Shown here in pieces: positions 45,773 to 56,517 of a DNA stretch of 64,000 nucleotides; positions within the stretch are counted from its first letter, which is position 1, and each line of letters begins with the position of its first letter. The notes beneath the pieces were generated by a model. It was not told where the DNA came from and did not search any database. It worked only from the letters and a program-made list of their open reading frames with translations. Made by a program: the position numbers and the translations under genes. The stretch is from Garcia nutans (taxonomy: Eukaryota > Streptophyta > Magnoliopsida > Malpighiales > Euphorbiaceae): NCBI GenBank assembly GCA_947685225.1, contig CANTUV010000002.1, positions 1-64,000 of the forward strand, read 5' to 3'.

Positions 45773-48700
45773 ATTCTCTCCCCCTAAAAAAAAAATTTCG
45801 TCCTCGAAATTACTCAGTACAATAACATTCCATTCTTACCAATACACCATTTAAAATTTTCATCAAATCACATAGTTTGCACTCTCCCCCTTAGAGTCAA
45901 TTATATTATTCAATTCCACAACTTGTCACGATAAAAATCTTTATACCTTATTACATTCTCATCCAATATTCAAAATAACTCATTATACTCTCAAATACCT
46001 TATCTATATGCAAAAATTCAATCATCCTTTAACATACTTATGTTACATTCCATTATTACATTCAAAATATTTTATCACTTCATCTCTTTATAACTATTCT
46101 CTTAACTTTAACTTTCAAGATCATAAACTTATATCTTAATATTAATTATCCCATCATTACAATCATCCTTACAAACAAACATTTATCAAACCTTCATTGA
46201 TAATAATATTCTTATTTCTCATACACTTCATTCCTTCTCTAGTATTTTCTCACTTAACATCAATATTAATACAATGCTTTTGAACTTACTTTACAGGAAA
46301 TCAACTTCTTCCCTTTTCTCATCATTAAAATTGATATAATTCAATTAATTCATGTCCGTTCATCTATCAAAATTTTACATTGTATACATCATTATTTATC
46401 TCTTATGCCTTTAGCACAACCATACATATTAAATCTCAATAATAATTCACAATTATAGCAAAAATCCAGATCAATTGATTTATTCTCCACAATATCTTAA
46501 CATCATAATCTTGTTTGATTCAAATCAATAGTTCACTTATCTAAATTTATCATGAATAACCATCCACTTTAATTTATCTTTCAATATACACATAGTTTAT
46601 CTTTCATTATCTCAATACAATTCCACCAAATTTCATAATTATCTCATACCATGCTTATCATTCATAGTTTACTCACTCAAATTTTAAACCCATCCACTTA
46701 TTCACCGTATACCATAAACATAATCAATATAGCTCTCAAACACATTCTGCAATCTTCTTTCATTATCATCTTCTCACTTATCATATCATTACTATATTAA
46801 CAATAATTACCTTTTTCTCACATTACTCATAACTTAAAGTATTTCCACAATTCTCTTTCTGTCTTTTCTTTTCCAGAATTATAACCAAATTGCTAACACA
46901 AAAACCATAAAATACACTTCATCAATCATAATCGTTAATCATGTTTCTAGAAACATAATTATCAATCTTACCAAAGTAGTATTACAGTTATACTTTCTTA
47001 GTCTCAATTCTGTGGATAACAAAGTTAATCGGCCAAATACCATAAATACACTATATGGCCATAGGAGATTAATGATCACATCTGAAACTTATAAATCAAT
47101 ACTGTTCCTCTATTATTTTATTTCCAACTTTCCAATTATACTACTAAGTTGCATCACAAATATTATATCTCCATTCTCCAAACTTTACTACATCCAAAAT
47201 TAACATATGTCAACTCTATCTCAACACAATTTACTCTTAATTATTTGATCACCATTTGCATGTCTCATATACAACAATATTATCCTTAACCTCTCCTTCA
47301 CACATCATTCAATCTTATACAGATCTTACATAAATTTCATTCTTTATACTTTCTTTTTCCCTTATAATTTCTTATTAAATATATATACACAGAACATTTC
47401 CTCACACAAATACTTTGGCTCATAACATTTATGATAGCCAAATTCAGTTATTATCATAACAATATTACTGTCCACCATTTCCCAAATTAATCCTTATTTC
47501 CATAACCATTTCACTATCCAACATTTCTTAAGTTTATTCTTATTTTCATTTCATCACATACTCTTTACGTCAATCAAGGCCTAATCTCTCTTAGGTCCAC
47601 TACTACATGCAATGTCATTTCCAATATACATCAAATATGCAATTATATAACACATCCATAGATCACATTCACAATGTGATTTACTTTCCACATTTCTTAC
47701 ATTTTACAATTACATTCATATCAAAAACTCCTTCCACATTTTCTATACATGTATACACATAATCATACAATGATATTTAATTCCTCTTTTACATATTTTC
47801 AACACACTTTAACATTTTACTATTCCGTGAACAACATCATTTTTATCCCTTTTTGACATGACTTAAGTTGTTTATCAACCCAACACATATACATTATCAC
47901 CATGATATTACTTCACAAAATCTTAGTCACGCTACTAAGGTGACATCTCTCTCACATATATTTTTAAATGCATTAGTATACCATCTATACATCCATTTGT
48001 TTATTCTTCAACACATAGATATATATATATATATATTACTCACATATCTATACACATGTACATTACATCCACTCATATATACATTGGGCTCAATAATCTC
48101 TTTATACTCTCCAAGTCTAATTATGACAAATCTCAATTTCTTAAATCCACATTGATCCATCCCATTTCTTACTGTCAATATTATCCCATGACCTAGCTTT
48201 GCTCAGGTTTGTCAATGCAAGCATAATCATTCTCATACTATCAATCACATTATTCAATTTAATAGTACTCTCATATACAGTAATATTCATTCCACAAGCT
48301 CATGGGTTTAACTTACATTAAGATTATCAATACTCAAATAGTCTTTACCCAAATTCCATTAACACTATAATTTCACAACTTACTACTTTACTTAAACTTC
48401 CATTCACTCATCTTATGTTCTTAATATCAACTTAAAAAAAACATCTTATATATACACATTACAAAACAACCTCAAAGTATATTCTTTTCACAAATATTAA
48501 AGCTCATTTCCAAAAATCTAATTATCACATCTTTCCACCATTAATATGAGCTTTAACAACACTCAAGCGTATCACATTTCTAACATTAAAATCACAATGT
48601 TTGCATTTAAAACAGCAATGCAACAACACCATTATATTTCCTTATTTAACCAACATCATCTCTTTTTCTTTTAAAAACTTTAACTTTACATATTCAAATC

Positions 48701-49366
48701 ATAAATGGTCAAACTTTGTCTATACCCATCAACTCATTCAATATACCACCATACTCTCTTCATTTAAATAACATAACTTTCAATATTCACAATTCGACAT
48801 TATTTCCTCTGTCTAGCAAACTCAACATAAACTTTCTTATAAAGAGGTTTAAAGTATAGAAGAAAGAGTACATACTCTTATCTTAATTTGATTTTCAACT
48901 CATTTCCAACTTTATTTTCCTTTCCATTTCTTTATTTTTCAATTCATATTATGTCATACATAATATTACTCATAAACATCAAAATTACATTCCATGTTGC
49001 ACATGACATAACATTTTTCATATGTCTCATCAACATGCATATTTCACATTACATTTCGTAATTCGTTTCTCATAATTAATTAGGCACTATGCCTCAATTA
49101 TAATTCATTTCCAACAATCATGGTTTCTTCTCACATCAACATAGTATACACATATATCATCAACTATATTAAACATCTCATGTAACACAAATATTTTACA
49201 AATCATATTATGCCACATCCGAGACCAACCTAGGTGTTAATGCATGTGCATGTATCAAAATTTTCATTCTTTTTATTTTCATTTATCATCATTTTTTTTA
49301 AAACTTTTCTTTGTAAATTTACTTAGGCCGAAATTCTCGAAACCTAAGCTCTGATACCAAAATAAT
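45773..49366. other. TE6 internal region, non-coding, with primer site and polypurine tract
   Basis: The interior is 3.6 kb of AT-rich sequence without any long frame or protein similarity that I can see on either strand. The minus-strand polypurine tract (AGGGGGAGAGAAT) is at its left end and the primer site TGGTATCAGAGC at its right end (49348-49359). This is what makes TE6 a LARD-type element. Confidence 0.8.
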
Positions 49367-52091
49367 TGTAACACCCCGATACCCCATATAAATACTGTAC
49401 ATATACCAGGTACACATACAATATGTATATAGAGTATAAGAATGTCACTTTTCATCACCATTATAACTCTTTACTTTAATTTTTAAAACCATAATACATT
49501 TAAATCATATGAAAGTATTTACAAAATGGTTATTCTTATCATGGTAATACATAAATATAAGTTACATTGTTTCTTCCAAAGATTCATTTATACAAATGAA
49601 TACATTCTTATGAAAATACAGTATAATTACATGCATGCACCACCATCTAGTTGGTCTCGAACTATACTTGTCCTCGTTGTGACATAGTAGCTTATCTCCA
49701 GCTTCATCACCTATATACCTGCGCGATTAAGATAACCGCGCTAAGCTCGAAAGCTTAGTAGTACAAGTAACCATTAAAATATACAATATAAAGGAAACAT
49801 ACCTCATATGTTTAGTCTCATGTTTTAACATTTTCTTACTCTGTTTTCCCCTTTTTCAATGCATTCTTCATATAATCCTATTAACCTTATAGAGGATATA
49901 CATATACACATATAACATAACCATCAAACATAATTCAATAAATTGATAGAACCTTCATATTATGATACTTACCAATTTCACCTCATACATATCATATATA
50001 TCATTTTATACTTTATAATCGCATATTGCATATAACTTCACAAACCATATCTCCTTTCAATAATTCATGTATGTTATATAATCATATCACTAACCACAAT
50101 TCATCATTCACAACTCACATTTCCAACAAAGGCAACATAGATCCCATTACTCATTTATTTCAACTTGTATATACATCACATTAACAACAAAGACAGACTC
50201 GGGCCCAAAAGACACTAATATGTCATTCAAAGTTCAGAGTTAATGCTTTGGTTTTGTTATCACATTTATCAATATCATATACCCAACTAGGCTTCAAGGA
50301 TTAAGTTCAACCAAGCTTCAAGGGGAGCAAAGCATGCTAAGCTTCTACCCAACTTGGCTTCAAGAACTAACCCAACCTAGCTTCAAGGGTGGTAACATCT
50401 CAATTAGGCTTCAAGGATTCAATCCAACCTAACTTCAAGAGATTGTTACACTTATTAGGCATGCCACCAACAACAAAACTCTGAAAATGAATAACACATT
50501 AGCCACACAATTCATTTATTATTTCATTATCAATTTCATTCTCATTCTCATCATCATTTACATCATCATAGCCAACCACAATGGCATCATTTAGGCAAAA
50601 CATGCCTCATTTATCTCATTCTCAATATCATAGCCAACCACAATGGCTTTATACATCATCACCTCTCAATTTACATTTCATATTCCATCACAATATCACA
50701 TTTCATAGTTCACCACAATATTACATTATCACATTTCATAGTTCATCACAATATCACATTATCACATTTCATAGTTCACCACAATATCACATTATCACAT
50801 TTCATAGTTCATCACAATATCACATTATCACATTTCATAGTTCATCACAATATCACATTATCACATTTCATAGTTCATCTTTGATATTTATATACATAAT
50901 CATTCATTACTCAAGTATGCACAATCAATTGCATTACCATATAAATTGGAATACACATCATACAAATCATATCCTCACATCTTTCACATTTCATAACATA
51001 TATATATTGAATGCCTTCACATCTTATATGTATTAATGTATTATCATATCTCTTATCTTTTCATTGCATATACAATATTAATATTTATTTTAACAATATA
51101 CTTATATGCAATCCAATAGGGTTTTGTACTTACCTCTAAAGAACTCACTCCCATATAACTTCTCTTCCATAGATCTTTCAATACTTGGATTAGGGGCAAT
51201 TCCATCTCTTAAAACCTAATCCAAAAGTAATCATACACACTCACTTAGAAATACACATGAGATAATACAAATAAGAATCAATTAGGGCAAACTCAACACA
51301 TGACACGCTCATCAACACGGGCGTGTTCCTGATCGTGCTCTAACTCCACAACACAGAAACATTGACACGCTCATAACCACGGGCGTGTCACTGGGCGTGT
51401 AATACATTCTGTATCTCAAAAACATCAATTCTCCAAACTCACAGTAGCTATGACACGCTCAATAACACGGGCGTGTTACTGGTCGTGTCAATTCTACTGC
51501 CACACAGAACTTATGACACGCTCAATAACATGGGCGTGTCACTGCTCGTGCTACCAATTCCAGAAAACAGAACCAACGACACGCCTAACAAACTGGCCGT
51601 GTCTCTGGGCGTGTCCGACTAAAAACCCAGATTCCGGTCAACACACAACAACATCCAACAATACCCATCTTTTTATCATTACTCACTTCAAACAATCTTC
51701 ATCAAACACACCCAAAAACCATAACAAACTTACCAAAACATCAACAACACTCAAAACACACACCAATCATCATTATAAACATCATTCATATATCAATTTA
51801 TCAAATCCCCAAATTTCATTAAACTCAACCCTTATTCAACAATTCATCATCATCTTCACAAATAATCATATTATCATCATCCAATTACCAAATCAACACA
51901 TATATATACTTAAATCTTTCAATATCATCATCATCACACATCAACCATACCAAACCCAACTCAAACAATGAAAATCAATTTAAAGAAATAAATACTTACT
52001 TGAATCCTTTATCAAATCTTCATCTCTATCATCAAATCTCTTGAATTCCTTAAGAAATTTGGTAAGAAAATCACATCTTTCTCTCTTTCTC

Positions 52092-52127
<36 letters not shown>

Positions 52128-52202
52128 CCAAGAAGAACGAAGAAGACGAAGAAGGAGTAGAAGGAAGAAGAAGTTTCTACTTCTTTCCTTTGTCCTTATC
52201 CA

Positions 52203-52243
<41 letters not shown>

Positions 52244-52538
52244 TAACAATAACAATAGTAATAATAATAATAATACTTTAAATCTCCACCACATATTCTT
52301 TCTTTGATTTTCTTCTTCTCTTTTCTTTTTGTCTTTATTATTATTATTATTATTTAGTTATACAAATATATATACAACTCACTTATCCTTCACCATTATA
52401 TATATCCCATGTATATGTGATGTATAAGTATATGTCTTACATATATTATCCTTATATTTCACATATACACATATACATTAAATCCAAATACAACAACAAT
52501 AACTCCAAAACTCTTAGGGTCTATTCCGGGATATTACA
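49367..52538 (-). repeat. TE6 5' LTR
   Basis: A copy of 42609-45772. The differences I found are one C/T change in the GCGTGT array and length changes in the CT, TA and TAA microsatellites. The frames at 50581-51036 and 51450-51971 repeat those in the other LTR exactly and are not genes. Confidence 0.93.
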
Positions 52539-52543
52539 GAGTC

Positions 52544-54257
52544 ATTCTCCAAGATTACATTAAATGTGACATTTGGGTTCTCTAAATCTGAAGCTATAGA
52601 GGACTCAGAACTAGACTCTGACTCGGTGTTTGACTCAGGATTTGACTTAGTACAAGACTCAGGTTCAGGGCGTGACACAAGACTAGGTTTGACTAGAGCA
52701 GCCTGTCCCTCCTCGGCGTACCAGTTTATCAGTGGTCCATCTGTGGTCTTGATCAGCTTGGTGAAGCCCCTTTTGTCTTCAAAATTGGTTACCATAACAA
52801 CCTCATCAAAGAGACTAGGCTGCATGAAATCTTCCACAGTGATGGCATTGATGGAATGATTGGGCAAGGGGTTAGTGTTAATGTTTGGTTGCCTCCTGAG
52901 AGGAATGATGTCACCACTATCCACCAAATCCTGGATGCGGTTTTTCAAAGTCCAGCAAGCATCTGTTCTGTGCCCATTTCCTTGGTGGTACTCACAGTAC
53001 TCATTGGCCCTGTAATTGGAGGGTAATGGGTTTGGAGGAGGCCTTGGGTCCAAAGGCTTCAAATATTTTCCTTCCACGACCTTTTTAAACACTAGATGAA
53101 GGGGCATTCCAATGTCGGTATATTGCCTTCTTGACTGATTTCTTTGCCCAAGATTGCCCACACGTAAAGGATTCGCAGGGGCAATATTGGCCACTTCATT
53201 AGCCTTACTTGAGGAAGCAGCTTGGCCTTGTTTTTTATACTTCGAGATAGCTTCTTCATCTACTATCTTACCCAATTGTATCAGATCTTCTACCTTGGTT
53301 GCAGTTGCAATGAGCGATTTGAAAGTAGGTAGATATTGAGTTTGCAGTTGGGCTTGATATGTAGGCCTTAAATTTCTGATTATGATATCAATCTGCTCCT
53401 GTTCTGAAGGGCGATTAATCATTTGGGCGGCTTTTGCTCTCCACCTCGTAAGGAACAAGGAGAAGGGTTCATTGTTGTTTTGTTTGGTAGTCTCAAGTTC
53501 CCTTCTAGTGACATCTACCTCAATATTGTAATGGTATTGAGAGTTAAATGCATTGCAGATGTCTTCCCAGGTCTTAATCTTAGCACGGTCCAGGCTTACA
53601 AACCACTTGAGGGCAGCACCAGTCAAAGATTGTTGGAATAATTGAGCAAAGAGCTCATCATTTAAACCCTAAGGGCTTAATGCCCCCACATACATCTTGA
53701 GGTGAGTTTTAGGGCAAGTAGTCCCATCAAATCTATCCATCCCAGGCATCTTGAATTTTTGGAGGCAATCTAGCTTGGGGAAACAAGGATAAAGAATCCA
53801 TGTCTACCACCTCTTTATGAGTTTTCATGGCAGTGATCGACCTTTCCAGCAATTCAAGTTTTCTTTTCAGTTCATCAGTTTCAGTGACATTCTTAGAGGG
53901 TGGATCCTCCAAATTGATGACAGGGGTATTATTCTGAACAGTCATGGGGGTACTAGTTTGCCCCACAATAGGTTCCTTCCCTAAATTTCCAGGAGTAGGG
54001 ACTGTCTTTGGTGCTCCTCCTAATTCAGCCAGGATGGCTACCCTTTGGGCGGCTAAAGCTTCATCAATTCTTTCTTGCATTCTAGCTTCAATTTCCTTAG
54101 CCTGTCCATCTAGCAAAGCCTTAATTTGTTCAATAGTAGCCATTTCAACAATTGGAGCAGTTGGTGAAGTTGGGGTAGTAGGACTTGTAGGGGATAGCAC
54201 AGTTGGTATTGGTGTGTCTGGTGTAGGTGAAGGCACACGGACAGTGGGTACCTGCAA
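52544..54257 (-). pseudogene. TE5 gag (frameshifted)
   Basis: The minus-strand frame opens MQVPTVRVPSPTPDTP with a Pro/Thr-rich start, a coiled-coil stretch (QAKEIEARMQERIDEALAAQ) and ends near 53733. A shifted frame then carries the Tat-type gag core (SLTGAALKWFVSLD, IKTWEDICNAF, RWRAKAAQM, YCEYHQGNGHRTDACW near 52980) to the TE6 insertion at 52543. A frameshift near 53745 and an in-frame stop near 53668 break it. After gag the frame passes an acidic Ser/Glu-rich stretch and goes directly to pre-RT sequence beyond TE6; I found no D-S/T-G protease motif. Confidence 0.85.
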
Positions 54258-55163
54258 AGGTTAAGGGCAAGAGATCAGGGTAGTGTGTAGGGTAGGAAGA
54301 ACTCTGGGTCCACTTGTACATATCAAAAGATTTTCCCCAAAACCGTGTTGTTATGTTGCATGAATGCACCTCATCACATCATAATTCATTTTAATGGAAT
54401 GCAACACTATCATTAGGTACATACAACCTAAGGGAAGGTTCTATTGTTATGTGAAAAATAGAGAATCGGCTTATCATAGGGACCCTTGAGTCTTGAGTAA
54501 GATATACCTAACCACATGTGAAACAAGGAGTTTCACGTGGGTCCAACAGTACGATTACTCATGGGCCACTCCAAAAGGATTGGAATGGTTTGCGACAACA
54601 GGGAGGACGCTTTGGCTGTCCGCCGGCATAATCAAGGAGACCTGTCGGTCAGCGCTACTTGCTATCCAGACTCAGAACTTTGATTAGAAAGAGAAGAAAT
54701 TCATTTGAAAATAATTTTTTATGCAATGGAGGAAAATGATTCCCCCATATATGCAAGAGAAAAAGATTCTCTGAATAACAAAATAAATGCACAAGTAGTC
54801 AAACAATAGATCCATCAAAGGAAAAAGATTCCTTTCTTCAATCTTCAGTCCAATATCCTTAAAGGAAGGATATATATTGCTAAGGTACCCTGCAAAACAA
54901 ATAAACGTACCCTAAAGAAGGGCAAGTTAGTCAAATTAACAATAGTAGTCTACTAGAGTCCCATAAATTATTTTTTATGGTCCCTAGAAAGATTTCTTTT
55001 GTCAACTTTCAATTCCAATATCCTTAAAGAAAGGATAATCATTGCTAAGGTACCCTGCAATAAATAAAAGCACCATAAAGAATGGCAAGTTAGTCAAATA
55101 AACAATTGTAGTCCACTAAGATCCCATAAATCATTTTTATGGTCCCCAGTGGAGTCGCCAAAC
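54258..55163 (-). other. TE5 leader with primer binding site and an internal duplication
   Basis: Non-coding. The minus-strand primer site TGGCGACTCCACTGGGGA lies at 55144-55161 next to the 5' LTR. It is not of the Met type and resembles those of Tat/Ogre elements. Two diverged tandem copies of about 140 bp (54841-54990 and 55008-55150) each include a TATCCTT / AAGGATA-type hairpin. Confidence 0.75.
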
Positions 55164-56517
55164 TGTGAACCTCGGATTCCGCCCGAAAAGGATTCGGGCG
55201 AACGTTCACTTGTTGTCGGGAGTCGCCACTCAGTTTATTTTGTTCGAAGGGAAAAACTAAGAAAACCCTTGTTTGACTCCAATAATGCATCCAATGTAAA
55301 GGCTTCTAGTCTGCGAACCCAAGGAGGATTCGGGGACTATGTCATGCATTTGACTAACTTGATAATAAAAAGAAGTAAATATAAAAGGGATGAAGAAAAG
55401 AAAAAGGACTGATTGTTGGTAAGTTGTGGACTTGCTATTTGGGGTGAATCCCAAATATACCTACATACTCCCGTTTGAATGGGAGATCAAAGCCCATGTA
55501 GTTCGGAAAAGCCTATTTAAAGGCGATGAAAATTATGCTTCATGCATGTGTGTGTATGCTTCGTGCATTTGTCGGGCTTTTCTGCCAAATTGGTGAGATT
55601 TAGCACTTAGTGCTAAATGGTGAAATTTAGGTACTTTGTACCAAAAAGATGCAAATTTTAGGCCTTTGGCCTGCATTGTTGGGCTTTTTGCCAAATTTGT
55701 GAGATTTAGCACTTAGTGCTAAATGGTGAAATTTAGGTACTTTGTACCAAAAGAGTGCAATATGGCTTCATGCCAAAAGATTGATTGATTGTGAAATTTA
55801 GGTACTTCGTACCAAAGTGAGACAATTTAGGCTTCGTGCCAAAAGGTTGATTTTAACTGTGAAATTTAGGTACTTTGTACCAAAAGAATGCGATTTAGGC
55901 TCCGTGCCAAAAAGATTGATTGATTCACGGCTTAATGCCGAAATGTGGATTGATTTGTCCATTAGGCCATTAGACCTAAAAGGATTAAGAAGAAGATGGA
56001 ATGCTTAAATTGACAAATGATGAATTAGGATATTACCTTGCTTAGGATTTTTTCACTTCGAAGTTCTAGATCTCGTTTTCTTGGACCTTGGATTATGATT
56101 CTTGATTACGGATTAAATTCGTCAGCATGAGGCCCGGAGTCTCCAAAAGCCAACCCCCTTTTTCTGAACACCTGAAGGCAATTTATAGGCAAAATCGGGC
56201 TGTACGGCGGCCGGGCCGCCGTGGATGTGACAAGCCGAAAAGACAGAAGAAGCCGAAAGTTTTGGCGGCTGAGCCGCCGGGGTCACGGTGGCTGGGCCGC
56301 CGGTTTCGTCCGGTTTTCGCTCAAACTGATTTTTCGGGAGCTAGAGACCTCCAAAAATTATTCTGGGATCATATCCGTGATCCTCACGTCGTCCCGAACA
56401 TTTCAAGTACCATATCGATATATTTATGGTGAACTTTACCGCGGACCTTCGGTCCGACTCGGTTGTCCGCAGTCTGAGAAAATTGGCTTCCCGAGCCTCA
56501 AAATTTGAGTGTTCACA
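55164..56517 (-). repeat. TE5 5' LTR
   Basis: Homologous to 36552-37987 with substitutions and indels. Its mini-hairpin array is at about 55570-55935. Confidence 0.92.

Larger units (their letters stand above)
42609..52538 (-). mobile_element. TE6: LARD-like non-autonomous LTR retrotransposon
   Basis: A complete element with a perfect 5-bp duplication GAGTC (42604-42608 and 52539-52543), LTRs of 3,164 and 3,172 bp, a Met-tRNA type primer site (49348-49359) and a polypurine tract (45773-45792), but no gag, pol or other long frame in its 3.6-kb interior. The LTR start in sense (TGTAATATCC...AGAGTTTTG), the tract and the preceding CGAGGACGAAATTT nearly match TE3, so its proteins were probably supplied by a TE3-like element. 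The LTRs differ mostly in microsatellites, so it is young. Confidence 0.92.
36552..56517 (-). mobile_element. TE5: Ty3/Gypsy Tat/Ogre-like retrotransposon with dual RNase H, split by TE6
   Basis: Begins TGTGAACCTC and ends GTTCACA, with perfect duplication ATAAC (36547-36551 and 56518-56522). LTRs are 1,436 and 1,354 bp and differ by indels and substitutions. On the minus strand it carries gag (52544-54257), pol with RT, RNase H, a second RNase H and integrase (39282-42608), a primer site unlike Met-tRNA (TGGCGACTCCACTGGGGA) and a G-rich polypurine tract. The second RNase H and the YVDDMIVKS motif place it in the Tat lineage. I find no protease motif between gag and RT. Several stops make it inactive. 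Confidence 0.92.

Noticed and set aside
42609..52538. TE6 as two unrelated solo LTRs
   Set aside because: The outer ends share one perfect TSD and the interior has primer site and polypurine tract in matching orientation, so it is one element.
36552..56517. TE5 as an integrated pararetrovirus
   Set aside because: It has LTRs, TSDs, an integrase and a second RNase H of the Tat type, and no movement protein.
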